Shown: one piece after another, positions 32,540 through 41,578 of the stretch
Layout of the letters: every line of letters starts with the position of its first letter
How positions within the stretch are numbered: the stretch's first letter is position 1
Origin: Chitinophaga pinensis
Lineage (GTDB): Bacteria; Bacteroidota; Bacteroidia; Chitinophagales; Chitinophagaceae
DNA length: 50,180 nucleotides
NCBI GenBank assembly: GCA_945860605.1
Contig: CAMAQL010000006.1
Span: 1-50,180, forward strand
Direction of reading: 5' to 3'
Translations under genes and position numbers: made by a program
The notes under the pieces: model-generated
What the model was told of the DNA's origin: nothing
The model's input: the letters and a program-made list of their open reading frames with translations, nothing else
Databases searched by the model: none

Positions 32540-33829
32540 ATGAAAATGATTAAATTAATATGTATCTCATTGTTAATCCCTTATTTAGGTATTAGCCAAT
32601 TGATTAATAAAGTAATTACTAAGTCTGAGACAGAAAGGATTGAGCGTGTTTTAGCTTCAGACGAAATGGAAGGCCGCAGAACTTTTAGTCCGGGTATTGA
32701 TAAAGCAGCTGCATTTATTGCCAAGGAATTTGAGGATACAGGATTAAAGTCTATAAAAGGTGATAATAATTTCTTACAATCATTTTCTATTAATAGACCA
32801 AAATTCATCAGCTTGTCTGCAAGCATGGATGGCGCCACTATCGATACCAAGCAAGTGATTGTAGTTACCATAGAACCAGAAATCAAGATGACCCAAGCTT
32901 CTGGATATGCTGTATTAAAAATAGCTGCAGGTGAAAATTTAAATCAGGCAGCATCAAAAATGATTGGCGCAAATCAAAAAACGATTGTGTTGGTAGACGA
33001 GTCGCATGCGCAAAATTTTGGACGATTAGTGCGCTTTAAAAATAATTTAGCTTCAAATCAAGCGACCGTGGTATTTGTATTAACCAATACCACACCAGTA
33101 AAATATGCGATACAAGCTAGTCACCAAATAGAGACAATGGCTTTAGCGAATGTGGTGGCCATGATTCCGGGAAAAACTTTGCCTAATGAATATGTAATTT
33201 TCTCTGGTCATTATGATCATTTAGGCATCAATGCAAAAAATATGGTCAATGGAGATTCTATCTACAATGGCGCCAACGACGACGCTGCTGGAACCACTGC
33301 TATGATTATGTTATCAAAATATTATAAAGCACTTAACAACAATGCACGAACTATTATATTCGCAGCTTTTACTGCAGAGGAAGCAGGTGGATATGGCGCT
33401 CAATATTTTTCAAAGCAGTTGGATCCAAATAAAGTGGTTGCGATGTTTAATATCGAAATGATTGGTACAGAAAGTAAGTGGGGCAAGAATAGTGCCTATA
33501 TTACTGGATTTGATAAAACGAATATGGGGGCTATTTTACAAAAAAACTTAGACGGTTCAAGTTTTAAATTTTATCCAGATCCTTATACAGAACAAAATTT
33601 ATTTTATCGTTCGGATAATGCAACGCTTGCTAGATTGGGTGTAGCGGCGCATACCATCTCTACTTCTAAAATGGATTCAGAACCCAATTACCATAAAGCA
33701 TCAGATCAAATAGAAACTTTAGATTTAGACAACATGAACGAAATCATTAAAGCAATAGCAATTAGTGCGGGGTCTATTGTTGCAGGAAAAGATACTCCAA
33801 CAAGAGTGGATACTTCGCAACTAAAATAA
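32540..33829 (+). CDS. Exported M28-family metallopeptidase
   Basis: Zinc aminopeptidase-like enzyme of 429 residues with a signal peptide (about 1-19). A protease-associated-like insert covers about 85-195. The catalytic domain has GHYDHLG (His224, Asp226), NGANDDAAG (Asp247/248), TAEEAG (Glu280/281), NIEMIG (Glu306) and YHKASD near 382, which together give the two-zinc site of M28. It probably acts on peptides in the periplasm or outside. It heads a three-gene operon with a beta-lactamase-fold hydrolase 19 bases downstream and an NTF2-like protein. Confidence 0.9.
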   Translation: MKMIKLICISLLIPYLGISQLINKVITKSETERIERVLASDEMEGRRTFSPGIDKAAAFIAKEFEDTGLKSIKGDNNFLQSFSINRPKFISLSASMDGATIDTKQVIVVTIEPEIKMTQASGYAVLKIAAGENLNQAASKMIGANQKTIVLVDESHAQNFGRLVRFKNNLASNQATVVFVLTNTTPVKYAIQASHQIETMALANVVAMIPGKTLPNEYVIFSGHYDHLGINAKNMVNGDSIYNGANDDAAGTTAMIMLSKYYKALNNNARTIIFAAFTAEEAGGYGAQYFSKQLDPNKVVAMFNIEMIGTESKWGKNSAYITGFDKTNMGAILQKNLDGSSFKFYPDPYTEQNLFYRSDNATLARLGVAAHTISTSKMDSEPNYHKASDQIETLDLDNMNEIIKAIAISAGSIVAGKDTPTRVDTSQLK

Positions 33830-33848
33830 TTTAAAGATATTTGAATAT

Positions 33849-35057
33849 ATGAAAAAGCAATTTGTACTTTTTTTACTTTGTCTTGGTGTCACCGCAACTG
33901 CGCAAGTCAAAACTTATTTTCCGCCTGCAGACAATTGGGAAAGAAAATCACTAACTAGTTTACGTGTAGATAGTAATTTAATGTATGAAGCGATTCAATA
34001 CGCTTTAACGCATGAGACAAAATTTCCAAAAAATTTAATGCTTAGTCAAGCAATGCAATTTGGGAAAGAACCTTTTTCGGATCCTATTGGACCAATGGCA
34101 AGCCGTGGTCCTGCTGCTGGTATCATTGTGTACAAAGGATATATCATTGCAGAATGGGGTAACCTACATGCAGTGGAGATGGTCAACAGTGTTACTAAAA
34201 GTATGCTATCGACTGTAGTTGGTTTAGCAGTTGAAAAAGGATTGATTCATTCAATAGAAGATAAAGTGTATACTTATCTTCCTCCAATTGAACTTGCTAA
34301 TACGCCAATAACATCAGATCTAAATCCTATCGCTCAAACATCATTCATATATCCCTTTGACACCGATCACAACAAAAAAATAAATTGGAATCATTTATTA
34401 AGACAAACAAGTGACTGGGAGGGTGTCTTATGGGGCAAGCCAGATTGGGCAGATAGACCTTCTGATAAACCAGAGGAGTGGACCACAAGAAAACGCTTTG
34501 AGCCAGGCACAGTCTATAAATACAATGACACTAGAGTCAATGCATTGGCACTTGCTGCAACTACAGTTTGGAGAAAGCCCTTGCCAGAAGTGTTGAGGGA
34601 ACAAGTAATGCAACCTATTGGCGCATCCAATACATGGGCATGGACAGGCTATAAAAATGCATGGATTGTATTGGATGGTAAGATGATTCAGTCGGTAAGT
34701 GGCGGTGGTCATTTTGGTGGGGGTATGTTTATCAATGCCTATGATATGGCCAGATTCGGTTTGCTCACTTTAAGAAATGGCAATTGGAATGGCAGACAAA
34801 TTATTCCAGAGGATTGGATCAAAAAATCAAAGACAGCATCAGCGACAAATACGGGTTATGGCTTTATGAATTATTTTTTAAACACGGATAAAAAAATGTA
34901 CCCATCTGCACCTGCTACTGCATATGCGTTCCTAGGTAATGGCACCAATGCTATTTATGTTGACAAGGAAAATGATATTGTTGCAGTCATTAAATGGATG
35001 GACGACAAATCAGTTGATGGGTTCTTAAAATTAGTATTAACTGCACTACCAAAATAA
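33849..35057 (+). CDS. Exported beta-lactamase-family serine hydrolase
   Basis: Protein of 402 residues with a signal peptide (MKKQFVLFLLCLGV, cleavage near TAQ). The active site is Ser114-V-T-Lys117 (NSVTKSM), with YND in YKYNDTRVN and GGHFGGG as the third box. It belongs to the class C beta-lactamase fold, and the catalytic task, amide or ester cleavage, is not predictable. It lies between M28 and NTF2-like genes, with gaps of 19 and 9 bases, so co-transcription is likely. It is not a close copy of the hydrolase at 26-27.6 kb. Confidence 0.87.
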   Translation: MKKQFVLFLLCLGVTATAQVKTYFPPADNWERKSLTSLRVDSNLMYEAIQYALTHETKFPKNLMLSQAMQFGKEPFSDPIGPMASRGPAAGIIVYKGYIIAEWGNLHAVEMVNSVTKSMLSTVVGLAVEKGLIHSIEDKVYTYLPPIELANTPITSDLNPIAQTSFIYPFDTDHNKKINWNHLLRQTSDWEGVLWGKPDWADRPSDKPEEWTTRKRFEPGTVYKYNDTRVNALALAATTVWRKPLPEVLREQVMQPIGASNTWAWTGYKNAWIVLDGKMIQSVSGGGHFGGGMFINAYDMARFGLLTLRNGNWNGRQIIPEDWIKKSKTASATNTGYGFMNYFLNTDKKMYPSAPATAYAFLGNGTNAIYVDKENDIVAVIKWMDDKSVDGFLKLVLTALPK

Positions 35058-35066
35058 TTTTAAAAA

Positions 35067-35534
35067 ATGAAAAAGAAAATTTTATATATCCTATTTGTCT
35101 TATGTATTATACAATACGCTGCTAATGCACAATCTACAAATTCAGCAGGATCTGCTGCTTCCGAAAAGGAGTTCAAGCAAGTGATTCAAAATATGTTTCG
35201 TGCCATGCAACAAGCGGATACAAATTTGTTAAAAACAAGTTTTTCTGATCATGTTATCATTCAAACTATTGTCAATAAGCCAGAAGGGGCCGCCATAAAC
35301 ACAGAATCTATGAATGATTTTCTTCAAAGTGTTGGTAAGCAAACACCAAATGCAATAGATGAAAGGATTGAATTTGGTGCGATTCAAATTGAGCCATTAA
35401 TGGCTACAGTATGGACACCGTATACATTTTATTTTAAAGGGCAATACTCCCACAAGGGCGTCAACAGTTTCCAACTGGTTAAATTAAAGGAAGGCTGGAA
35501 GATTCAATACCTCATTGATACGAGGTATAAGTAA
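35067..35534 (+). CDS. Exported NTF2-like protein
   Basis: Protein of 155 residues with a signal peptide (MKKKILYILFVLCI, cleavage near ANAQ). The mature part shows the NTF2/SnoaL cone pattern: a first helix EKEFKQVIQNMFRAMQQAD, DTNLLKTSFSDHV, VWTPYTFYFKGQYSHKG and a final KEGWKIQYLIDTRY. Such proteins are enzymes or ligand binders. No catalytic residue can be proposed. It is last in a three-gene operon and ends convergently with the GDPD gene. Confidence 0.75.
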   Translation: MKKKILYILFVLCIIQYAANAQSTNSAGSAASEKEFKQVIQNMFRAMQQADTNLLKTSFSDHVIIQTIVNKPEGAAINTESMNDFLQSVGKQTPNAIDERIEFGAIQIEPLMATVWTPYTFYFKGQYSHKGVNSFQLVKLKEGWKIQYLIDTRYK

Positions 35535-35557
35535 TCAACTATTTTTTCAGAAGGCCT

Positions 35558-36331
35558 CTATTGCTTTGAATCCTTTAATTGTTTTTGAAATTGCTGAGGC
35601 TGATTGGTTGTGATCCATTCTACACCTTGTTGTTGTAAAAATGCTAAATCAGATAATTCATTCACGGTCCAACTACCAATTTTTAATCCTGCATTTTTAG
35701 CAGTTGCACTTAGCTGACTATTCATTTTAAATGAGGTATAATGTAAATTAATACCGTCAAATTTATTTTGAACTACAGCGTCAATACTTAAGTCAGACTC
35801 AAGATACAATACGGTTGCTGTTGGCTGTTTTTCTTTTATCCATATTAGAATGTCTTTACTAAAGCTGATATACACAATACGTTTTTCGATTTTTAATCTT
35901 TTTGCTAAGGCTAAGGTTTCAATGGTTGCTAAATAGTCTTGTTCCTGATCCTTGATAGCCGCTTTAATTTCACAAATCAGCAGGGTTTTGTGCTTGTCCT
36001 TTGTTCCCTTTAAAAAATATTGCTCTAAGGTTGGCAAAGATTCGCCATTGGATAATTTTTTACTGTTTAAATAGGCGTAAGTATTGGTTTGAATGGTATC
36101 ACCAAAATACACAGGATCATGGTTCACAACAAGTACGCCATCTAAAGTCCTTCTGACATCAAATTCTGCTCCATCACATTTAAGTGCAATGGCTTTTTCT
36201 AAAGAAGCAATTGAATTTTCAGGCAAATTAAATTCCTTCCATGCACCACGATGTGCAATGATTTTTGTTTCTTGAGCGCTTGATGTTTGCATGATGAGGA
36301 TGAATAAAAGGCTACTTATAATTTTAAACAT
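35558..36331 (-). CDS. Exported glycerophosphodiester phosphodiesterase (GDPD)
   Basis: Protein of 257 residues with a signal peptide (MFKIISSLLFILIM, cleavage near SSAQ). TIM-barrel motifs of GDPD are clear: IIAHRGAWKEFNLPENS, CDGAEFDVRRT and VVNHDP, which carry the catalytic His pair and the Ca-binding Glu and Asp. The C-terminal GLKIGSWTVNE and GVEWITTNQP close the barrel. It releases glycerol-3-phosphate from lipid-derived diesters outside the cytoplasm, giving phosphate and carbon. Confidence 0.9.
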   Translation of the reverse strand: MFKIISSLLFILIMQTSSAQETKIIAHRGAWKEFNLPENSIASLEKAIALKCDGAEFDVRRTLDGVLVVNHDPVYFGDTIQTNTYAYLNSKKLSNGESLPTLEQYFLKGTKDKHKTLLICEIKAAIKDQEQDYLATIETLALAKRLKIEKRIVYISFSKDILIWIKEKQPTATVLYLESDLSIDAVVQNKFDGINLHYTSFKMNSQLSATAKNAGLKIGSWTVNELSDLAFLQQQGVEWITTNQPQQFQKQLKDSKQ

Positions 36332-36446
36332 ACAATTTATTTAACAGGGTTTGACTTAAGCATGGTCGCTTTTATTTTATGAAAGCAACCCGTTTTAGTT
36401 CTTAGTTTAAGTATTAAGGTACTAAAATAATATTAGTTAAACAGCA

Positions 36447-36477
36447 TTTGTGAAGTTTTCATATTTACTTAACTTTG
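36447..36477 (+). promoter_or_regulatory. Consensus Bacteroidota promoter of the DUF3050 gene
   Basis: TTTG at 36447-36450, 19 bases and TAACTTTG at 36470-36477. Both boxes match the consensus exactly. The predicted start of transcription is about 12 bases before the ATG at 36496. The in-frame TTG at 36475 lies inside the -7 element, so it cannot be the start codon of this transcript. Confidence 0.75.
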
Positions 36478-36495
36478 CCATCCTCAAATCACCAT

Positions 36496-37254
36496 ATGCA
36501 TACAGGTATCCAATCATTAAAATCGGCAATCGAACCAAGTAGAATTCAGTTATTACAACATCCTGTATACCATCAGATACAGACATTGTCGGAATTGCAA
36601 AAATTTGCAGAAGTGCATGTGTTTGCAGTATGGGATTTTATGAGTTTACTAAAATCCTTACAGCAAAAATTAACCTGCGTCCAAACGCCTTGGATCCCAG
36701 TAGGATCAGCTAATACAAGGTATTTAATCAATGAAATTGTGTTGGGAGAAGAGTCCGATGTGGATGCTTTTGACAATCGTATCAGCCATTTTGAATTGTA
36801 TCAACAAGCGATGCATCAAATGGGCGCTTCCACAGCAGCCATTCAAGGCTTAATGCTTGCGCTACAATCAGGAACTAGTATAGAGGCAGCCATTCAACAA
36901 TTGAACTGCGCCGATTCCGTAAAAAAGTTTTTGAACTTTACATTTAAGATTGTCAACCAGGCCCCAGCACATGTGCAGGCGGCTGTGTTTACTTTTGGAA
37001 GAGAGGATTTAATCCCAGACATGTTCACAAGATTATTAGAAAAATTAGTAGCAGAAGCACCAGAAAAAGTATCCATTTTTAAATACTATATCGAGCGTCA
37101 TATCGAGGTGGATGGTGGCCATCATAGCCATCTAGCATTGGAGATGGTATCAGAGCTTTGTGGAGAAGATGAGATTAAATGGAAAGAAGCAGAACAAGCT
37201 TCTATTGAGGCTTTACAAATACGCGCTCAGCTTTGGGATGCAGTCACTGCATAA
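36496..37254 (+). CDS. DUF3050 protein, haem-oxygenase-like fold
   Basis: Cytoplasmic helical protein of 252 residues with no signal. Conserved DUF3050 segments are HPVYHQIQTLSELQKFAEVHVFAVWDFM, PWIPVG, LGEESD and YYIERHIEVDGGHHSHLA. The pattern of Glu and His residues (AEVHVF, SHFELY, ERHIEVDGGHHSH) resembles haem-oxygenase-like proteins that bind iron. By recollection this family belongs to that fold group. No substrate is known. It has a clear promoter of its own. Confidence 0.8.
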   Translation: MHTGIQSLKSAIEPSRIQLLQHPVYHQIQTLSELQKFAEVHVFAVWDFMSLLKSLQQKLTCVQTPWIPVGSANTRYLINEIVLGEESDVDAFDNRISHFELYQQAMHQMGASTAAIQGLMLALQSGTSIEAAIQQLNCADSVKKFLNFTFKIVNQAPAHVQAAVFTFGREDLIPDMFTRLLEKLVAEAPEKVSIFKYYIERHIEVDGGHHSHLALEMVSELCGEDEIKWKEAEQASIEALQIRAQLWDAVTA

Positions 37255-37287
37255 ATACACCAATGGAACAAGATTGGAGAAGTAATT

Positions 37288-37779
37288 TTAAATGGCTTCA
37301 AACTCGCCCTTCTCTGTATTTTTTTTGACTTTGTCTGCTTCAAAATATTTACCATTCATGGCAATATAGACACCCGTTGTAAGTACTTGAGTGAATGCGA
37401 GTGCACTACCTAAATTGAATAATCCATCCGAACTACCAAACTTGTATGGAATCATTGCACCTGTAAGCACAATTGTTTTGTTGGGACAATGTTTTTGTAA
37501 ATAAAGTGCGGTAGTGGTCATGGTATCTGTACCATGTGTGATCACTATTCTTTGGGCATCGGTAGTATTACAAGCCGATGCGATATTGGCACGATCTGCT
37601 TCTACAAAATCAAGACTATCTTTCATCATCAAAGTTGTAATGGATAAATCCAAATTACTTCTGCCTAAATGAAGCATTTCATGCAAATGCGTTTCTTTGA
37701 AAAAAAGATTACCGTTTAACTCGTTATACGCTTTATCAAAAGTGCCTCCAGTCACAAAAACTTGTATCCTTAAATTCAT
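37288..37779 (-). CDS. Single-domain asparaginase-like protein
   Basis: Protein of 163 residues equal to the N-terminal domain of type I asparaginases. It has FVTGGTFDK with Thr13 and ITHGTDTM with Thr81-Asp82, matching both catalytic clusters, then LTGAMIPYKFGSSDG. The C-terminal domain found in the 330-residue enzymes is missing, although the frame has a normal stop and a normal ATG. This short form is seen in many bacteria and may act alone as a dimer, but its activity is not established. It follows the S41 protease gene by seven bases on the same strand. Confidence 0.85.
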   Translation of the reverse strand: MNLRIQVFVTGGTFDKAYNELNGNLFFKETHLHEMLHLGRSNLDLSITTLMMKDSLDFVEADRANIASACNTTDAQRIVITHGTDTMTTTALYLQKHCPNKTIVLTGAMIPYKFGSSDGLFNLGSALAFTQVLTTGVYIAMNGKYFEADKVKKNTEKGEFEAI

Positions 37780-37786
37780 AGATTAT

Positions 37787-39187
37787 TTATTTGGGGTCCA
37801 TCCACATTTCCTTTCTGTCTAACCATTTATTATCAGAGAAGGATTCCTTACTCGCTAAAGTTCTTGTATATTTTGGACTGCGCTCGGTGGAGCTTGGTTG
37901 ATAAGCAACGTAACCCATTATGCTCAAGGCCTTGTTTAAATAGGTTTCACCAGGGTTCCCTAAAGTTTTATACGGTAATACATTGTCTGCTAATAAATAA
38001 TTTGGTGTAAATCCACTCACTGTTCCATAGTCGGATTTCCCAATTGCATTCGTTGTAAGAAAAGTAATTGGTTGCAGTCCATAGTCCCATCGTTTATTAG
38101 GGTCGGTAATAGTGAATGAGCCTACATTTTTTCCGTAAGTATTCTCTCCAATTAAAATTACATCCATAAATGGCAGTAAATTATTAATCACCAATTCACT
38201 CGCAGAAGCGGTATTGCCTGCAGTCAAAACAAATACGCGACTAAGCGTACCGAGGTTATTGGGTTCGGATTTGAATAAGGTTTCAAAAGCACTCGAAGTA
38301 GAATTTTTTTCTAAATAAGCAGTATAAGTTGCATTGTAGACTTTTTTATTCATCAATTTGCCCACCTTTGCCGCTGCATCTTTCACTGTTAAGTTGGTAA
38401 TCAAATCCGAAGACACCACATAGCCACCACCATTGTATCTAAAGTCTAAAACCAATTCATTCACGCCTGCAGTTTTAAAGCGACCAAAGATGGCTCTCAA
38501 ACTATCATCAAAGCTTGTCAAAAACTGACTATAAGCAAGGTAGCCCACTTTTTTTCCAGACCATGCAATAATAGTATCTGCTAAAATTGGATTCGTTTGT
38601 AATTCAACTTTTGTAACGGTAACAGACCTGCCGTTGGATACAAATGCACCACCCACAAAATCACCAAGACCGAGCTTTAAAGTTTGATTGGATAAAATGG
38701 TGGTATAATTAGAATTCGTGATTGTTTGATCATCCACTTTTAAAATGATATCCCCTCTTTTTAATCCAGCTTTTTCGGCAGGACTGCCCTTTAATACATA
38801 AGCAAGCACAAATGCAAGACTAGTCCTGGTATCATCTGTATAGAATGCATTGTTTTTAACACCCAATACAGTACTTATACCATTTAATTGATTTTGTAAA
38901 TTGGTAACACTTTCGTCGATCCATGAAAAACGATCTGTTTTAGGATAATCATTTAAAAGCGTATAAAAATAATCTGTAGACTTAGCATCTGTTTTGGTAT
39001 TCGCTAGGCTTGGCATTTTGTCACTCCATAAATAGTAGTATGACATCACTTCGTGAATCCATTTATTAGGTGCTGTATTTGGATTGATAGTGGTAGTTGG
39101 CGGCGGCGTAACTGTAGGCACTTCAGCTTCTTTTTTACAAGCAAAAATTAAAGTTGAAAGGGCTAGGATAAATAGTATTTTTTTCAT
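37787..39187 (-). CDS. S41-family C-terminal processing protease, lipoprotein
   Basis: Protein of 466 residues. The leader MKKILFILALSTLIFAC is a lipoprotein signal with Cys17, and KKEAE after it favours surface display in Bacteroidota. The ATG at 39187 is chosen over an in-frame one at 39208 because it starts the leader. A PDZ domain (LKGSPAEKAGLKRGDIILKVDD) lies near 145-170, followed by the S41 domain with LVLDFRYNGGG. The nucleophile Ser is in TASASEL and the Lys in GENTYGKNVGS, a Ser-Lys dyad. It should cleave misfolded or C-terminally exposed proteins outside the cytoplasm. Confidence 0.87.
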   Translation of the reverse strand: MKKILFILALSTLIFACKKEAEVPTVTPPPTTTINPNTAPNKWIHEVMSYYYLWSDKMPSLANTKTDAKSTDYFYTLLNDYPKTDRFSWIDESVTNLQNQLNGISTVLGVKNNAFYTDDTRTSLAFVLAYVLKGSPAEKAGLKRGDIILKVDDQTITNSNYTTILSNQTLKLGLGDFVGGAFVSNGRSVTVTKVELQTNPILADTIIAWSGKKVGYLAYSQFLTSFDDSLRAIFGRFKTAGVNELVLDFRYNGGGYVVSSDLITNLTVKDAAAKVGKLMNKKVYNATYTAYLEKNSTSSAFETLFKSEPNNLGTLSRVFVLTAGNTASASELVINNLLPFMDVILIGENTYGKNVGSFTITDPNKRWDYGLQPITFLTTNAIGKSDYGTVSGFTPNYLLADNVLPYKTLGNPGETYLNKALSIMGYVAYQPSSTERSPKYTRTLASKESFSDNKWLDRKEMWMDPK

Positions 39188-39263
39188 GCGATTAAAATGT
39201 TTCAGCATAAATTTAATTAAACTATTGTTAACACAAAGAAAAAAATAAGCGCTACTAACTAAA

Positions 39264-39289
39264 TAGACAACTATTATTGTCTAATTTTG
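39264..39289 (+). promoter_or_regulatory. Operator-like dyad over a TAnnTTTG promoter element
   Basis: TAGACAA (39264-39270), 6 bases and TTGTCTA (39277-39283) form a perfect inverted repeat. Its right arm overlaps TAATTTTG (39282-39289), an exact -7 element. A repressor at the dyad could block the DUF1684 promoter. The dyad lies between divergent genes, 77 bases from the S41 start. No -33 TTG is seen at the usual distance. Confidence 0.45.
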
Positions 39290-39358
39290 TGTACTTAGAC
39301 CAGCCAAAAAGGCTAACAAATTTACTCCAATGCTTAGTAACCGACCAATCCACATGAA

Positions 39359-40267
39359 ATGAGAAAATACACTATCCCATCTATTTTAACATTCCTATTT
39401 TTAATCATTGTGACATCAACCAAAGCACAAACCAATTTTGATGTTGCAGAATTAAAAAAATGGGATGCTGAAAGAATAGCTGCACTAAAGCAACAAGATG
39501 GTTGGTTGAATTTGGAGGGATTATTTTGGTTAAAAAAAGGGGTCAACAGTTTTGGTTCGTCTAAAGAGAACGAGCTGGTGTATGACAATGCTGCCTTTCC
39601 AAAGCACTTGGGCGATTTTATCTATGAAGATGCAAAAGTATATTGGAAGGATGCTGCTACAGAAAAAATTACAATTAAAGATAATGCTGGTCTAGTTGTA
39701 GCAAATGCTGAAACGCTTAATTTATTAACCGCAACAGAAGGGAATTATATAAGTCAGTGGAAAGACTTTCTTTGGGTGGTGATTAAAAGAGAAGATAAAG
39801 TAGGCGTAAGATTTAGAAATTTAAAAGCAAAAACCTTACTTGAATTTAAAGGGATTGAAAGATTTCCTGTGGATGCAAAATGGCGTATCAAAGCTAAAGT
39901 GATTCCTCAAAATCAAAATCCCTTGATGATCATGAATGTGCTTGGACAAAATACAGCCCAAAAACATGGGGGGCAATTGGTATTTGAGATAGAGGGCAAA
40001 ACCTATCGACTAGATGCCATAGATGAGGGGGGAGTTAGGTTATTTGTGACTTTTGCAGACGCGACTTCTGGAAAAACGACTTACGGGTCGGGTAGATTTA
40101 TAGAACTAGACAAACCAGATGCGGATGAATATACCTACATCGATTTTAATAAGGCCTATAATCCTCCTTGTGCATTTACTGAATTTGCGACCTGTCCGCT
40201 TCCGCCTCCACAAAACAGGTTGAGCATTGCCATTCCTGCTGGCGAAAAAAAATATGGACAGCATTAA
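39359..40267 (+). CDS. DUF1684 protein, exported
   Basis: Protein of 302 residues with a signal peptide (about 1-23, cleavage near TKAQ). The DUF1684 pattern is clear: WDAERIAALKQQDGWLNLEGLFWLKKG, then GSSKENELV, RFRNLKAKTLLEFKGIERFPVD, and at the end DFNKAYNPPCAFTEFATCPLPPPQNRL. The last motif is nearly invariant in the family. The function is unknown. It has no clear neighbour relation except a dyad in its promoter region. Confidence 0.87.
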   Translation: MRKYTIPSILTFLFLIIVTSTKAQTNFDVAELKKWDAERIAALKQQDGWLNLEGLFWLKKGVNSFGSSKENELVYDNAAFPKHLGDFIYEDAKVYWKDAATEKITIKDNAGLVVANAETLNLLTATEGNYISQWKDFLWVVIKREDKVGVRFRNLKAKTLLEFKGIERFPVDAKWRIKAKVIPQNQNPLMIMNVLGQNTAQKHGGQLVFEIEGKTYRLDAIDEGGVRLFVTFADATSGKTTYGSGRFIELDKPDADEYTYIDFNKAYNPPCAFTEFATCPLPPPQNRLSIAIPAGEKKYGQH

Positions 40268-40276
40268 GCGCTCCAT

Positions 40277-40284
40277 TAACTTTG
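40277..40284 (+). promoter_or_regulatory. Candidate -7 element of the nucleotide-sugar dehydrogenase gene
   Basis: TAACTTTG matches TAnnTTTG exactly and lies seven bases before the ATG, so the mRNA would be almost leaderless. No matching TTG is found 19 bases upstream. The same octamer serves DUF3050. Confidence 0.35.
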
Positions 40285-40291
40285 GTGGCAA

Positions 40292-41566
40292 ATGCAACAG
40301 TTCACAATATCCAATCCTCCTTTGATTGCCGTTATCGGTTTAGGCTACGTGGGCTTGCCCTTGGCTTTAGCATTTTCTAAAAAATATCAAGTCATTGGAT
40401 ATGACTTGGACAATACAAGGGTGGATGCGCTTAAAAGAGGTGAGGATACCACATTAGAAAGCGCTGTAGAGGAGCTTAAAGCCGCTAATAATTTGGTCCT
40501 AACCAATGATCTTACCTTGATTGCCGCTGCTACGGTTTATATTGTTTCGGTGCCAACCCCAGTGCATGCAGATAAAAGTCCTGACTTATCTTTCTTATTA
40601 TATGCCACATCCCAAATTGCTACTATATTAAAGCGTGGAGATATTGTGATTTATGAAAGTACAGTGTATCCAGGATGTACCGAAGAGGATTGTGTTCCTG
40701 TACTTGAAAAAAATTCAGGATTAAAATTTAATGAAGATTTTTATTGTGGTTATTCTCCTGAAAGAATTAATCCAGGAGACAAGGTCAATACCTTAACAAA
40801 GATTCAAAAAATTACTTCAGGTTCTACACCCAAAATTGCAAAGTATATCGATCAACTCTATGCAAGTATAATTACCGCAGGCACGTATGCTGCACCCTCT
40901 ATTAAAGTAGCGGAAGCTGCTAAGTCCATTGAAAATGCGCAGCGAGATATTAATATTTCATTTGTGAATGAATTGGCATTGATTTTTGATCGGATGGGTA
41001 TTGATACCCAAGAAGTGTTAGCAGCTGCAAGTACTAAATGGAATTTTTTACCATTCAAGCCGGGATTAGTTGGAGGACATTGCATTGGCGTAGATCCTTA
41101 TTATTTAGCTTATAAAGCAAAGGCAGTTGGCTATGACCCAAGAGTGATTTTATCGGGGCGTGATGTCAATGATCAGATGAGTGCTTTTGTAAGCAATAAA
41201 CTGATACAATTATTGGCACAAACAGGCAAAAAAATTCAAGATGCAAAAGTGCTAGTACTAGGTGTCACTTTCAAAGAAAATTGTCCTGATTTTAGAAACT
41301 CAAAAGTATTTGAAATCATCCATCAGCTTCAAGCAGAAGGTGCCCATGTAGCTGCATTTGACCCTTATGCCAATGCCATTGATGTATTTCAAAAACATCA
41401 AGTGCAATTGATTACAGCATTTGAAAAATATGATGTTATTTTATTAGCAGTGGCACATGATTTTTTTAAAGCATTGGACTACGTTTCTTTAAAAACAAGT
41501 CCAGAGGCTATTGTATATGATACGAAGGCGTTTTTAGACCGATCCATTGTTACCGCAAGATTATAA
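40292..41566 (+). CDS. Nucleotide-sugar dehydrogenase (UDP-HexNAc 6-dehydrogenase, WbpO/TviB type)
   Basis: Cytoplasmic NAD enzyme of 424 residues that oxidises the C6 of a UDP-hexose or UDP-N-acetylhexosamine to the uronic acid. The NAD motif is VIGLGYVGLPLALAF (about 14-28). The central domain has SPERINPGD and KVAEAAKSIENAQRDINISFVNEL, typical of the WbpO/TviB branch. The catalytic Cys is in GGHCIGVDPYYL near residue 260. The C-terminal domain has TFKENCPDFRNSK. The product usually goes to capsule or O-antigen. A HAD gene follows 12 bases downstream, but no other polysaccharide gene lies nearby. Confidence 0.92.
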   Translation: MQQFTISNPPLIAVIGLGYVGLPLALAFSKKYQVIGYDLDNTRVDALKRGEDTTLESAVEELKAANNLVLTNDLTLIAAATVYIVSVPTPVHADKSPDLSFLLYATSQIATILKRGDIVIYESTVYPGCTEEDCVPVLEKNSGLKFNEDFYCGYSPERINPGDKVNTLTKIQKITSGSTPKIAKYIDQLYASIITAGTYAAPSIKVAEAAKSIENAQRDINISFVNELALIFDRMGIDTQEVLAAASTKWNFLPFKPGLVGGHCIGVDPYYLAYKAKAVGYDPRVILSGRDVNDQMSAFVSNKLIQLLAQTGKKIQDAKVLVLGVTFKENCPDFRNSKVFEIIHQLQAEGAHVAAFDPYANAIDVFQKHQVQLITAFEKYDVILLAVAHDFFKALDYVSLKTSPEAIVYDTKAFLDRSIVTARL

Positions 41567-41578
41567 AAAAATATACCT

